DNA from: Isosphaeraceae bacterium
GTDB lineage: Bacteria; Planctomycetota; Planctomycetia; Isosphaerales; Isosphaeraceae
Direction of reading: 5' to 3'
Assembly: GCA_021324445.1 (NCBI GenBank)
Contig: JAJPJC010000545.1
Coordinates: 1-34,151, forward strand
DNA: 34,151 nt
The position numbers were made by a program, and so were the translations under genes. Below the pieces are notes generated by a model. The model saw only the letters and a list, made by a program, of their open reading frames with translations, was not told where the DNA came from and searched no databases. The number at the start of each line of letters is the position of its first letter. Position 1 is the stretch's first letter. Shown here piece by piece: positions 14,989 to 25,200 of this stretch.

Positions 14989-15750
14989 TCAGCCCGGGCC
15001 TCGGCGCGCCACACGCTGCGGAGACGCCCGCCAGGCGCACAGGTGCTCCATCCCGCCGCCGGCGGAGCCCTCCTCCCAGGAAAAGCCGGCATCCCGAAGC
15101 CGTCGCTTGATCGCGGCGGCCTCCTCGTCCCCGATCAACGCGGTGTGCAATTCCAGGGCAATCTTCTCGATATGGTGAAACTCGATGAATCGGAACAGCT
15201 CGCGTTCCCCGCCTTCGATATCCAGGACCAGGAAGGTGGGATCGATGCGACGAATCTCCTCGTTCAGCGGGCGGACCGGCACCCGGATGGCGCGCATGCC
15301 GTTGATCCCCGGCACGGTCGTGGAGGCCCAGAACTGATCGTGGATATAGAACTCGGTTTCCCCGTGCTCCTGGCCCAGGAGGCAGATCTCGAGCTGAGGG
15401 TAGAGCTGATTGAGCTGGTAGTTGCGCCGAATGTGCGGCTCCAGGCCCGGGTTGGCCTCGAACGAGAAGACCCGGTCCGCGCCGACCCGCCTGGCGCACT
15501 GGAGCGAGATGAAGCCGATCCCCGCACCCAGCTCCATGACGACATCGTCCGGTCGCAGGTGTTTGCGCAAGGGCTTGAGCTCGCTGCGCTCGTAGTCGCC
15601 GGCGTAGAGGTACTCGAGGATTTCCGGGGGCACGTGCCCATCGATGGCCAGCAGGACTCCCGCATGCCGGATCACGCGCGGTTGCCGCCAGCGGCGATAC
15701 GTCCGCAAGACGCGTCGGCGCGCTTCGATCAAGAGAGGACGAATCATCAA
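14989..15750 (-). CDS. FkbM-family SAM-dependent methyltransferase
   Basis: A 253-residue methyltransferase. SAM-binding motif I is VMELGAGIGFIS at about 71-82. The acidic end of strand two is FSFEAN, and the block FLVLDIEGGERELF is the FkbM hallmark (usual form DxEGxE). The N-terminus is basic and may be membrane-peripheral. FkbM enzymes methylate hydroxyl groups of sugars, polyketides or lipids. The acceptor cannot be named. Genes on both sides are unrelated, so it appears to be a single-gene unit. Confidence 0.87.
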   Translation of the reverse strand: MMIRPLLIEARRRVLRTYRRWRQPRVIRHAGVLLAIDGHVPPEILEYLYAGDYERSELKPLRKHLRPDDVVMELGAGIGFISLQCARRVGADRVFSFEANPGLEPHIRRNYQLNQLYPQLEICLLGQEHGETEFYIHDQFWASTTVPGINGMRAIRVPVRPLNEEIRRIDPTFLVLDIEGGERELFRFIEFHHIEKIALELHTALIGDEEAAAIKRRLRDAGFSWEEGSAGGGMEHLCAWRASPQRVARRGPG

Positions 15751-15880
15751 CGGCCTCGGTCCCTACCCGGGTTGGTGCCCATCGCGCGAGGGAGCAATCC
15801 TACTGCTAGCCTAGTCCTCCTCAAGGGCGGAACGCAAGAAAACCGGGCCCGGCCCCTGGAGAAGGCGGGCCCCGAGGGGG

Positions 15881-16717
15881 TCAGTCGCCGAGGGCGGGTC
15901 GGGCCGGCCAATTTGCCTCGCAGGCCGCGATCGGGCCGGCCCAACATTCCGAGGCGACCCCCTCGACGATCTCGGGCGCGATCACCTCCAGGCCGCGGGC
16001 CGCCGCGGCCATCAGGCTGAGCCTGGCCAGCCGCTCGATCCCGCGGGGCACGCCGGCCGATCGCGCGTGCAGCCGGGTCAGGGCCCTTGGGGTGAAGACC
16101 GGCTCCGCGCAGCCGGCGGCGGCGAGCTTGGCGGCCAGATAAACCTCCACCTCCGACCGAGTCAATCGCTGCAAGCGAATGGCCAGCGTCCAGGCCTCGG
16201 CCGGGTCGGGTTGCGCGTCCCAGGGCGTGCGCGTCACCCGGATGACCGAGAGCCCCGGCTCGGCCCCCAGCCCCAGGTGGCCCAGGGCCTCGAGGTCCGG
16301 GCGGAGCCCCGCATCGAGCCGTTCCTCACAATCCTCGATCGCCACCACGACCTGAAATCCTTCCAGTGCGGCCACGCGAAGGGCGCGCGCAACCCGGCCC
16401 CACAACCCAATCGGGCTCGGCTCCAGTCCCAGCGGATGGCCGAGCTGCGCGGCGAGCTGCCCCAGGAACTGGGTACGATCGGCCGGGGCCCGGATCAGCA
16501 CGAAACGCCGGCGCGGACTCCGCGCCGCCGCGACCGCCGCGCGCAAGACGGTGGTCTTGCCCAGCCCGGCCTCGGCGCGAACGACAATCCGGCGCTCGGC
16601 GTGCTCGATCGAATGCACCAGGCGGTGCAACGCCTCATCATGAGAGGGGAGCGAAACATAGGGCGAATCCCGCCCGGCGAACGGATCGCGCGTCAGTCCC
16701 CAATGGCCTCGCCACAC
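15881..16717 (-). CDS. ExeA/GspA-like AAA ATPase
   Basis: A 278-residue P-loop ATPase. The opening HWGLTRDPFAGRDS is the classic ExeA/MshM start (WGLxxxPF). Walker A is AEAGLGKTT (about 48-56). The Walker B strand is VVVAIEDCEE (about 124-133), with Cys after Asp-130. A sensor region VIRVTRTPW and a C-terminal helical lid with VPRGIERLARLSL follow. No peptidoglycan-binding domain or membrane helix follows, so it is the short form. In the family this ATPase works with secretion or pilus assembly, or with Tn7-like TniB/TnsC systems. No such neighbours are here. Confidence 0.83.
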   Translation of the reverse strand: MWRGHWGLTRDPFAGRDSPYVSLPSHDEALHRLVHSIEHAERRIVVRAEAGLGKTTVLRAAVAAARSPRRRFVLIRAPADRTQFLGQLAAQLGHPLGLEPSPIGLWGRVARALRVAALEGFQVVVAIEDCEERLDAGLRPDLEALGHLGLGAEPGLSVIRVTRTPWDAQPDPAEAWTLAIRLQRLTRSEVEVYLAAKLAAAGCAEPVFTPRALTRLHARSAGVPRGIERLARLSLMAAAARGLEVIAPEIVEGVASECWAGPIAACEANWPARPALGD

Positions 16718-16862
16718 CGCAGGTCTCCGCGTCCGTGGGGTCAGCCGTCCCCGGCTGGCCTCTGGCAGCCCGGGGCGGCTGGCCCACCTCCCCGAGGGAG
16801 AGTTTCTCTTTTAGGATCGGATACGATGCGATTTCCGCTTTGGCCCGAACCGGAGCAGACCC

Positions 16863-17639
16863 GTGTCCGCTCGATTTTATTGTCCCGATCCACCGCGCGA
16901 TGGCCGGCTCCGCCTGGGCCGGGACGAATCGCGGCACCTGACCCGGGTGTGCCGCCTGGGTCTGGGGGATCGGGTCGAGGTCTTCGATGGTCAGGGATTC
17001 ACCGCCGAGGCGGAGGTCGTGTCGGTCGCGGGCGACTCAGTCGAGCTCGCCGTGGCGGGTGAACCCCGCCGCGAACGCCGCCCCCCTTGCTCCATCACGC
17101 TGGCGACGGCCGTGCCCAAGGGGGATCGGTTCGACTGGCTGGTCGAGAAGGCGACCGAGCTGGGGGTGGAGCGGCTGGTGCCCCTGGTCACCGAGCGATC
17201 GGTCGTCGAGCCGCGCGGCTCGAAGCTGACCCGGCTGCGCCGGCTGATCATCGAAGCGTCGAAACAATGCCGGCGCGACCGGCTCATGCTCCTGGACGAC
17301 CCCATTCCCTGGACCCAATGGGTCGCCTCCTGTCCCGAGTCGATCCGACTCCTGGCCGACCTCGACGGCTCCCCACCCGGGCGCTGGCCACCGCTGGAGC
17401 GCGGGCGACCCCTCGCCCTGTCCGTGGGTCCGGAAGGCGGTTTCACCCCCGAGGAACGCGCCCGGGCCGGCCAGGCAGGATGGCAACCCATCAGCCTGAG
17501 TGTCCACACCCTCCGGATCGAGACCGCCGGTCTGGCCGGTTGTGCCGCATTGCTCGCCCTGTGCGGGGGCGAGCAAAACCCAGAGTCGCCGGACGGAGCC
17601 GGCTCCTACAACGCGGCGAATCCGCCAGCCTTCCTGTAG
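16863..17639 (+). CDS. rsmE: 16S rRNA m3U1498 methyltransferase RsmE
   Basis: A 258-residue SPOUT-class methyltransferase that acts on U1498 of 16S rRNA in the 30S subunit. The N-terminal PUA-like part has RHLTRVCRLGLGDRVEVFDG. The family blocks VEKATELGVERLVPLVTERSV, IIEASKQCRRDR, VGPEGGFTPEE (SAM-binding knot) and LRIETAGLA are all present. The GTG start has GGAG about nine bases upstream. The last 15 or so codons lie within an inverted repeat that also contains the stop, so the C-terminal tail GAGSYNAANPPAFL is repeat-derived and not family sequence. Confidence 0.93.
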   Translation: MSARFYCPDPPRDGRLRLGRDESRHLTRVCRLGLGDRVEVFDGQGFTAEAEVVSVAGDSVELAVAGEPRRERRPPCSITLATAVPKGDRFDWLVEKATELGVERLVPLVTERSVVEPRGSKLTRLRRLIIEASKQCRRDRLMLLDDPIPWTQWVASCPESIRLLADLDGSPPGRWPPLERGRPLALSVGPEGGFTPEERARAGQAGWQPISLSVHTLRIETAGLAGCAALLALCGGEQNPESPDGAGSYNAANPPAFL

Positions 17640-17652
17640 GCGGCTCCGTCCG
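17590..17652. repeat. Inverted repeat containing the rsmE stop codon
   Basis: CGGACGGAGCCG (17590-17601) pairs with CGGCTCCGTCCG (17641-17652), and CCTACA (17605-17610) pairs with TGTAGG (17635-17640), leaving a 3-base bulge and a 24-base loop. The stop TAG is 17637-17639. It may act as a 3'-end structure, though no T-run follows. Confidence 0.7.
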
Positions 17653-17681
17653 CCGATCCCAACTTTCTCCAGTGCGTGCAC

Positions 17682-18095
17682 CTAGACGGTCCACTGGCCA
17701 CCCGACTTGTCCTGATAGATCGACCAGACGTAGCCGTCAGGGTCGCGCAGGGCGAATTCCCGCCAGCCCCAGTTCTGATCGGTGGGCTCGCCCGAGACGC
17801 TCAGGTAGGCGCCTTCATCAATACAGTGCTGGTAAAATGCATCCACGTCGGGGACTTGAATCTGGAGGTGCATGCCCACGCCAACCCGGGTGTTGGTGAA
17901 CTCATCCGCGTGCGGCTCTTGGGGATGCAGCATCATGGTGAACTGGCCGATGCGGAGGATCGCCAGGCTGTACGGCGCCGTCTCGCTCTCGGCGTGGACC
18001 TGCACCACCTCGGCGCCGACGACCTCGTTGTAGAACTCCAGCGACTTGCGAACGTCCTTGACGTACAAGAAGACGCTCGTGACCCGGGCCGCCAT
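17682..18095 (-). CDS. VOC-family (glyoxalase/bleomycin-resistance-like) protein
   Basis: A 137-residue single-unit vicinal-oxygen-chelate protein. The first beta-alpha-beta module begins VTSVFLYVKDVRKSLEFYNE, and the second has GMHLQIQVPDVDAFYQHC and ends FALRDPDGYVWSIYQ. These are standard for the superfamily, which includes lyases, dioxygenases and binding proteins. ATG 18095 is chosen because an AGGGGG ribosome site precedes it at good distance. An earlier ATG at 18116 would overlap the hydrolase gene upstream. It follows the hydrolase on the same strand with a short gap and may be co-transcribed. The substrate is unknown. Confidence 0.87.
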   Translation of the reverse strand: MAARVTSVFLYVKDVRKSLEFYNEVVGAEVVQVHAESETAPYSLAILRIGQFTMMLHPQEPHADEFTNTRVGVGMHLQIQVPDVDAFYQHCIDEGAYLSVSGEPTDQNWGWREFALRDPDGYVWSIYQDKSGGQWTV

Positions 18096-18112
18096 GGCTG
18101 TCCCCCTCTCGA

Positions 18113-19204
18113 TCAAGGGAAAACCCCTGTCCGATGTGCGTTTCCGTCGAGACTACCCCCGAGGCGGATTTCTGGCAACCGGAACTCGGTGGGCCGCGCG
18201 CGGCCCGGCCCGGCTCGACCCGGCGGCGCCTCGGGGCTGGCGAAAAACTCGACGGTCTGGCGGATCCCCGGGAGCAAGAAGCCGACCGCCGAGTAATGGC
18301 CGCAGTCGAACCATCGGATGGGGGGGCGGCCGGCCGCCTCCCAGAGGAGCTGGGCCGACGCCGGCGGGATCACCTCGTCGACCTTGCCCGCCATCATGAG
18401 CACGCGCTTGCCGACCAGGCGATGCGCGTAGGTCAACGGGTCGAAGGGGTCGGTCAAGACCTTGAGGTCCTGGACCGTGCGCCCGGAGGCGGTCCACCAG
18501 GCCCGGAACGCCGCGCCCTCGGGCATCGTCCAGAGAATCCGGGAGAGATCGCCGCCGGCGAGCAGGAAGGCGCCCTCGTGGAGCGCGGGGTCGACCGCGA
18601 CGGCGACCGCGGCGACGATCCCACCCAGGCTGATCCCGGCGGCTCCCAGCCGCGCGCCGTCGATCTCGGGACGGCCGCTCAGCCAGGCGGCGGCCCGCCG
18701 GACGTCGCAGATGCCCTGCCGCATCGCGGTGACCGTCCGCTCGATGTCCGACGAGAGAAATCGCCGGGAATTCAAGCCGCCCTTGGCCGGGCGCCGCTCG
18801 CCGTAATAGGGCAGCTTGACAAACAGCGCCGCCACCCCGCGGTCGGCCAGCCGGGCGGCCAGGTAGCGCGAGAGCGGGAAATCGGCCCCGAGGATGTGCA
18901 GCACGATCACCCCCGGGTGCCGCCGGCCCCGATCCGTGGGCGCGAAATACTCGGCGTGGACCACGTTGTTCTCCGGATCGGCCGTCGTGACCGGCGAGGG
19001 AAAACGCAGCCGCGCCACCGTGTAATTCGTCGTGGACAGGACCGGGGTCAGCTCGTAGGAAAAGACGGCCCGCTCCAGTCGAAACCGCGCGGGGACCGAT
19101 GACTCTTGAGCTCCAGGCCGGAATTCGGCCTCCCCGCGCTCGATCGCGCCCAGGCCGAGACTGACGGTCCCGAGCAGCAAGACGTTCGTCATCGAGAAAC
19201 TCAC
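18113..19204 (-). CDS. Secreted alpha/beta hydrolase (dienelactone hydrolase / acetylxylan esterase-like)
   Basis: A 363-residue protein with a hydrophobic N-terminus (MTNVLLLGTVSLGLGA) that resembles a signal peptide. The fold is alpha/beta hydrolase: VIVLHILGADF strand and oxyanion region, nucleophile Ser192 in AGISLGGIV (GxSxG), Asp in MMAGKVDEVIP and His in CGHYSAV. The cap and length fit the prolyl-oligopeptidase or acetylxylan-esterase branch common in planctomycetes. The start is GTG 19204, or ATG 19192 four codons later; neither has a clear ribosome site. The C-terminal 40 residues are Pro/Gly/Arg-rich and poorly conserved. It is divergent from the GT9 gene. The substrate is unknown. 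Confidence 0.8.
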   Translation of the reverse strand: MSFSMTNVLLLGTVSLGLGAIERGEAEFRPGAQESSVPARFRLERAVFSYELTPVLSTTNYTVARLRFPSPVTTADPENNVVHAEYFAPTDRGRRHPGVIVLHILGADFPLSRYLAARLADRGVAALFVKLPYYGERRPAKGGLNSRRFLSSDIERTVTAMRQGICDVRRAAAWLSGRPEIDGARLGAAGISLGGIVAAVAVAVDPALHEGAFLLAGGDLSRILWTMPEGAAFRAWWTASGRTVQDLKVLTDPFDPLTYAHRLVGKRVLMMAGKVDEVIPPASAQLLWEAAGRPPIRWFDCGHYSAVGFLLPGIRQTVEFFASPEAPPGRAGPGRARPTEFRLPEIRLGGSLDGNAHRTGVFP

Positions 19205-19328
19205 CGCGGGGTGTCCGTGTTCAATCCGTGGCTGAGGCAGCCAGAGGTCTCAGGCCGCGTTGCCGGCAGACTCCGTCTTGGTTTAGATTATGCCACCACG
19301 GCGGTTTTGGGGAAGGGAGGCCCGTTCC

Positions 19329-20480
19329 ATGGCATGGTCGTCGGCGCCACTTTCGGCGCTGGAACCCGCCCGAGTCTGCATCATCAAGCCCAGCTCGCTG
19401 GGGGATATCGTCCACGCCTCGCCCATTCTCTCGGCCTTGCGCGGTCGGTGGCCGGGCGCACACCTGGCCTGGGTGGTCAACGCCCCCTTCCGCGACCTGC
19501 TCGAAGGTCATCCCGACCTGGATGAATTGATCGTCTACGATCGGGGACGGCGCGGGATCGATGCCGCCGGGATTGGCGGGATGGCCGGCGTCCTGGCCCG
19601 GCTGAGGCGGGGTCGCTATGACCTGACGATCGACTTGCAGGGGCTGTTCCGCTCCGCGGTCCTGGCCGCCGCGACCGGGGCCAAGGTCCGGGTGGGGATG
19701 GCCGACGCGCGCGAGGGAGCTCGATGGTTCTACACCCACCGTGTCGAGGCGCCCCGGCTGGGAATCCACGCCGTGGATCGCGCGCTGCGGGTCGCCCGCG
19801 CCCTGGGCGCGGACGTTGCCGAGCCGCGCTTCCACCTGGTCATCCCCCACGAGGATCGCCGCTGGGCCCGGCAGGCACTCGCGAACTTGCCTCGGCCCCG
19901 GATCATCCTCAACCTGGGCGCGCGGTGGCCGACCAAGCGCTGGCCGCCCCAGCACTTCGCGGCGATCGGCCGCCGCGCGGTCGAGGAACTGGCCGCGGGG
20001 CTGATCGCCGTCGGGGCGGCCGAGGATCGACCACTCGTCGACGCCCTGACTCGTCATCTGACACCGGTGGGGCTGCTCGATCTGTGCGGGCAGACGCGGC
20101 TCCGCCAGCTCGCGGCCCTGGCACTGGAAGCCGACCTGCTCGTCTCCAACGACACGGGCCCGCTCCACCTGGCCGCGGCGGCCGGGGCGCGCGTCGTGGG
20201 CATCTATACCTGCACCAGTCCCCGGTTGACCGGACCCTACGGCCCGCGCGTCGCCACCGTCCAGAGCGGCGTCTGGTGTGCGCCGAGCTACCGCAAGCGA
20301 TGCCGCCGCCTCGACTGCATGAGCGAGCTGGCGCCCGATCAGGTCTGGCTGGTCGTCCGGGGGCAGCTCGAGCTTGGCAGGATCGAGGCGAAGGAACACG
20401 CCTCACCGGAAGGGGCCGGGCATCGCGAGGGCTCGGCCACGTTGCCTCTGGGCTCCTGTGGGGCGGATCGGGATCGTTGA
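19329..20480 (+). CDS. Glycosyltransferase family 9 (heptosyltransferase-like)
   Basis: 383 residues with the GT-B fold of ADP-heptose:LPS heptosyltransferases. The N-terminal motif RVCIIKPSSLGDIVHASPIL and the second-domain motifs NLGARWPTKRWP and LLVSNDTGPLHLAAAAGARVVGIY are family signatures. An Asp in YDLTIDLQGLFRSA matches the usual acceptor-side segment. ATG 19329 was chosen because GGGAGG lies about nine bases upstream. The C-terminal 40 residues (KEHASPEGAGHREG onward) extend past the fold. A role in lipopolysaccharide core or another envelope glycan is implied by the family. The gene stands alone. Confidence 0.88.
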   Translation: MAWSSAPLSALEPARVCIIKPSSLGDIVHASPILSALRGRWPGAHLAWVVNAPFRDLLEGHPDLDELIVYDRGRRGIDAAGIGGMAGVLARLRRGRYDLTIDLQGLFRSAVLAAATGAKVRVGMADAREGARWFYTHRVEAPRLGIHAVDRALRVARALGADVAEPRFHLVIPHEDRRWARQALANLPRPRIILNLGARWPTKRWPPQHFAAIGRRAVEELAAGLIAVGAAEDRPLVDALTRHLTPVGLLDLCGQTRLRQLAALALEADLLVSNDTGPLHLAAAAGARVVGIYTCTSPRLTGPYGPRVATVQSGVWCAPSYRKRCRRLDCMSELAPDQVWLVVRGQLELGRIEAKEHASPEGAGHREGSATLPLGSCGADRDR

Positions 20481-20729
20481 GGGAGCCATCCCGGCAGGGA
20501 GAACTTCGGTCCGGCCGTGAGCGCGGTCGGGAAAACCGCGCCCGGCGCGCCCGGCGAGTCCACTCACGGGAGACTTCCGCGTTGACGTGCGAGGTGGGCT
20601 GCGCCCACACTTGATATTACGACTGAGGCCACGTTCTTGGATTCAGTTCGAATCATCCGGGCCCGGCGCAGGCGCCCCCATCGGTGAGCACGAAAGCGAA
20701 TCGGCTCCTGGCGGGATTGGAGATCTCCC

Positions 20730-22157
20730 GTGGCAATCAATCCCGAGGAATTTGGTGCGTCCTTCCAGGACTTCATGGACCAGATGAGGGCGCAGAAGAA
20801 GCCGGCGGAGGCCCCGTTCTTCGTGCGGAAACTCCAGGAGCACTTCGGCATGGAGCCGGCGTCGCTGCCGGTGGTCTCGGAGCTGCTCCCCAGGCACAAT
20901 CAGGCCAACCTCCATCTCGCGATGGAGGCCTACGTGGCAGGCGAGGGTCGATCGGCGGAACTGCTGGGCGTCGTGGGCCTCCACGGTTTCACGGGTAAGG
21001 GCCTTTCCGACCTGGTGACTGCCCGGGGCGGGTTCGCGGGGGAGGCGAAGGAGGGGCCGGTCGAGTACACCAACGTGACCCTCGACGAGGATCGCGTCCT
21101 GGCCTGCGTGGAAAGCGGGGTGTTCCTCATCCGGGATGATGCGGAACGTCTCGTCGTCTTCATTCGCGATGAGGCCAAGATCGGCTCGTGGAAGCACCTG
21201 GCCGTCGAGGTCATGGCACGGGACCGTGCGACCGCGGAGCGGTTCTTGTCCTGGCTGCGTGAAGCGATGCGGGCGCGCAGCGTCTATCGAGGGCACGTGA
21301 TCTCGCTCAGTGCGGGCTACCCCGAGCTGACGGTGAAGTTCCATCGCCTCCCGGCCATCGACCGGCAAGCCATCATCCTGCCCGAAGGGCTCCTCGAGCG
21401 GATCGAGCGCCAGACCATCGGATTCGGACGGCAGGGTCACCGGTTGCGCCAGGCCCGGCGCCATCTCAAGCGCGGTTTGCTCTTACACGGGCCGCCCGGC
21501 ACGGGGAAGACCTTGACGATCATGTACCTGGCCAACTCGATGCCCGACCGGACCGTGCTGATCGTGACAGTCAAGGGCCTGGGACTGATCAGCCACACCT
21601 GCGCCATGGCTCGGACGCTCCAGCCCTCGATCGTGATCCTGGAGGACGTCGACCTCATCGCCGAGGAGCGAACGAAAAGGGGCAAGGGCTCCGCGACCCC
21701 GTTGCTCTTCGAGCTGCTCAACGAGATGGACGGCCTGTCCGATGATGTCGATGTCCTCTTCTTATTGACGACGAACCGTCCCGATCTGCTCGAGCCGGCC
21801 CTCGCGGCCCGGCCCGGCCGGGTCGACCAGGCGATCGAGATCCCTGTACCCGACGAGACGTGCCGGCGCCGCCTCTTCGAATTCTACGGACGGGGATTGA
21901 CCCTCGAGGTCGCGGACCTGGATCGGTTCCTCAAACGGACCGAAGGGGCCAGCCCCGCCTTCATCCGCGAACTCCTGCGGCGAGCGGCCCTGGTCGCGGC
22001 CGACTCCAGTGATGGTGAGCTCTGCGTCGCGGACCGCCACCTCGACGTGGCGCTTCACGAGCTGGTCGTCCAGGGCGGAGAGCTCACGAAGAGTCTCCTG
22101 GGGTTCCGGTCGCGCATCGGTTTCGGCTCGAGCGATCGGAGTTCGAACCCGGAGTGA
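20730..22157 (+). CDS. AAA ATPase with unknown N-terminal domain (Cdc48/BCS1-like)
   Basis: 475 residues. The first 220 residues form an alpha/beta domain I do not recognise. The AAA module has Walker A GPPGTGKT (254-261), Walker B ILEDVD (303-308), sensor one TTNR (347-350) and the arginine-finger stretch RPGRVDQAIEIPVP, closest to the FtsH/Cdc48/BCS1 group. No protease or zinc site and no membrane helix are seen, so it is a cytoplasmic remodeller. GTG 20730 has GGAGAT about ten bases upstream. The 249 bases before it hold no feature I can support. Its partner or substrate is unknown. Confidence 0.83.
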   Translation: MAINPEEFGASFQDFMDQMRAQKKPAEAPFFVRKLQEHFGMEPASLPVVSELLPRHNQANLHLAMEAYVAGEGRSAELLGVVGLHGFTGKGLSDLVTARGGFAGEAKEGPVEYTNVTLDEDRVLACVESGVFLIRDDAERLVVFIRDEAKIGSWKHLAVEVMARDRATAERFLSWLREAMRARSVYRGHVISLSAGYPELTVKFHRLPAIDRQAIILPEGLLERIERQTIGFGRQGHRLRQARRHLKRGLLLHGPPGTGKTLTIMYLANSMPDRTVLIVTVKGLGLISHTCAMARTLQPSIVILEDVDLIAEERTKRGKGSATPLLFELLNEMDGLSDDVDVLFLLTTNRPDLLEPALAARPGRVDQAIEIPVPDETCRRRLFEFYGRGLTLEVADLDRFLKRTEGASPAFIRELLRRAALVAADSSDGELCVADRHLDVALHELVVQGGELTKSLLGFRSRIGFGSSDRSSNPE

Positions 22158-22207
22158 GGGAATCTCACATCGAGCACGGGATGACCCCGCGCGGTGCCTC
22201 CTGGGGT

Positions 22208-25200
22208 TCAGACGACGATGGCCTCCGGCTGATGCTCCGTAGCCTCCCGAGTCATCGCCTCCTCGGCCACGCGGCGGATCGCCCGGAGGTCCAGCTTGCC
22301 GGTACCCAGCACGGGGATCGCGGCCACCTTGATGAAGTGATCGCGGCGGGGGATGAACAGGTTGGGCAGACCGGAGGCGCTGAGGGCCTGGAGCGCCCGC
22401 TGGATCGCGCCGTCGTCCAGGGTGTGCAACACGGCGAGGCTCTCGCCCTTGCGCTGGTCGCCGACGGCCGTCACGGCGAAGACCTGGCTGTCGGCCCCTA
22501 CCGCCTGGTGGAGCGCCTCCTCGACGCGGCCGTGGGGCACCATCTCGCCGCCGATCTTCGAGAACCGCGAGAGCCGCCCGGAAATCTTCAAGAAGCCGTC
22601 CTCGCTCAGGTGGCCGAGGTCGCCGGTGATGTACCAGCCGTCGTGGAAGGCGGCCGCGGTCAGGTCGTCGCGGCCCAGGTAGCCGCGCATCACGTTGGGC
22701 CCCTTGACCAGCACCAGCCCTTCGGCGTCGGCCTCGAGCGGCTGGAAGGTCTCGCTCTGGACGACCCGCACGGCCACGCCGGGCAACGGCCGGCCGACGT
22801 AGCCGCGCCGCGACCCGGGCTGGAAGAACCCCGCCTCGCGGTGGTCGAAAGTGTTGACCGCCACGACCGGGGCACATTCGGTCAGCCCGTAGCCTTCCAT
22901 CGGCCGGATGCCGAAGCCGTCCTCGAACGAGAGGGCCAGCGCCTCGGACAGCTTCTCGGCTCCCGCGAGCACCAGGCGGAGCGAGCCGAACTGGGCCGGG
23001 GCAATCCGGCGGAGGTAAAGCTGGAGGAACGTCGGCGTGGCCATCAGGACAGTCGCCCGGTAGCGCTGGACCAGGTCGCCGATCCGATCGGCGTCCAGCG
23101 GGCTGGGGTGGCAGATGCTCGCCATCCCCGCATGGGCCGCGAACCAGAACATCGTGTAGCCGAACGAGTGGAACAACGGCAGGATGGCCATCAGCCGGTC
23201 CTCCGGCAACACCCGGTACGCCTCGCGGATCGCCTCGACGTTGGAATCGATGTTGAAGTGCGTGAGGACCACGCCCTTGGGCTCGCCCGTGCTGCCGCTG
23301 CTGAAGATGATCGTGGCGGTATCGTCCATGGTCGGCCGCCGGGTCGCGCCGGCCAGGCGTTCCAGCCATCGCACCGGGGCCAACAGCGCCAGCGCCGCGG
23401 CGCCGGCGCGGTCGCGGCGCCGGATCCCGGCGAGCAGGTCCTCCAGGAAGATCGTGTCCAGGCCGGCGAGCGGCTCGAGCTTGGCCTTCTCGAGGAACAC
23501 CCGGCTGGTGATCACCGTGCGGAGACCCGCCTGCGCCGCCGCGGATTCCATCCCGGCGCGCCCGGTGGTGAAGTTCAGGTTGACCACCGTCTTGCCGGCG
23601 AGCGTCGCGGCGAGATTCACCAGCGCTCCGCCCACGCTCGAGGGGAGGAGGATCCCCACGGCCGCTTGATCCTGCCAGCGCGGCCGCAGAGCGCGCGCGA
23701 TCGCGACCGCGCCGGCCAGAGCCTTGAGGTACGAGACGCGCGGCGACTGGGCATCGGCGAAGGGCAGCCGCCAGGGGTGCCGCCGCACCCGCCGGAGGAA
23801 TTCCTGGTGCAGCGGGCGGCGATCGGCCTTGCGATGCGCCCAGGCCTCCTGGCCCAGCTCGCAAATCGCCTGGCGCAGCTCGAAGAGCGAGGAATCCGGG
23901 GGCATCGGCCGGCCGATGGAGACCGTCACCGGGTAGGGGATGCGCTCGGGCCATCGCCGCGGATTGGCCGGGCTGAACAGACTGCCCATCACGCGGTCGA
24001 GGTGCACCGGGATGATCGGCGTGGTCCGCCCCTTGACGATCCGCTGCAAGCCGCGCTGGAACGGCGCCATCATGCCGGTCCGCGTGAGCTGGCCCTCGGG
24101 GAACAGGCAGACCAGCTCTCCCGCATCGAGCGCCTGGCCGGCCTCGCGGAAGGCCTGGAGGATCATCTTGGGCCCGCCCTCGGGGGCGATCGGGATGGCC
24201 CGCATCGACCGGAGCACCCAGCCCAAGAGCGGCCTGTCGAAGTACGGGGCGTAGACCACGAACCGGACCGGGCGATCGGTGCTGGCCATCACGAAAAGCC
24301 CGTCGGCGAACGTGACGTGGTTAGGGACCAGGAGCGCCCCGCCCGCGGCGGGCACATTCGACCGGCCCAGCACCTTGACTCGGTAGATCGTATGGGCCAA
24401 CCCGAGCAGCAGGAACCGCAGGAACGCGTCGGGCACCAGGGTCAGCGCCCACAAGAAACCTCCCGACAGGACGATCGAGACGCCCAGGAACGTGCCCAGG
24501 GGCGAGACGCCCGCCTGGGCCAGCACCAGGGCCAGCACCGAGCCGGCGAGCATCCCGGCATACACCAGGACGTTCGCCATCGCGATGATCGCGCCACGGC
24601 GATCGACCGGCGATCGCCATTGCAGCAAGGCATTGAGCGGGACGAACAGGAACCCGCTGAAGAGGCCCATCAGCGCCATGATGACCATGGTCCCGGCGAT
24701 CCCGGGTCCGATGATTGCGAAGGCCAGGGTGCAGACGGTCAGGCCGAGCGCCCCGAGGGGGAGCAGGCCGTACTCCACCTTCGCTCCCGAGAGCCGGCCG
24801 GCCCACACGCACCCCGCGCCGATGCCGACTGTGAGCGCGACCAGGGGCAACCCCGTCTGCCACTCCGGCAGATGCAAGACCTTCGACACATAAGGCAAGA
24901 TTGGCGCAGGCACCAGGCTGGCGATCGCCCACACCAGGACCTGGCCGATCAAGGTCAGGCGCAGCACGCGGTCGGCCCGGATCGACTCCCAGGCGATCCG
25001 CACGGTCGTGGCCAATCCGCCCTCGGTCCGCGCCGCCGGGACCCGCGGGATCGTCAAGGCGGCCAGCAGGCCACAAACCGACAGCATCGCCAGGAGCAAG
25101 CCCGCCAGCCAGAGGGGCGCCGCGAATTGCTTGGCCACCGAGAGGATCACGCCCCCGCCGACGATCCCGCTGAGGATCGCCAGGTTCGAGCCCATCTCGA

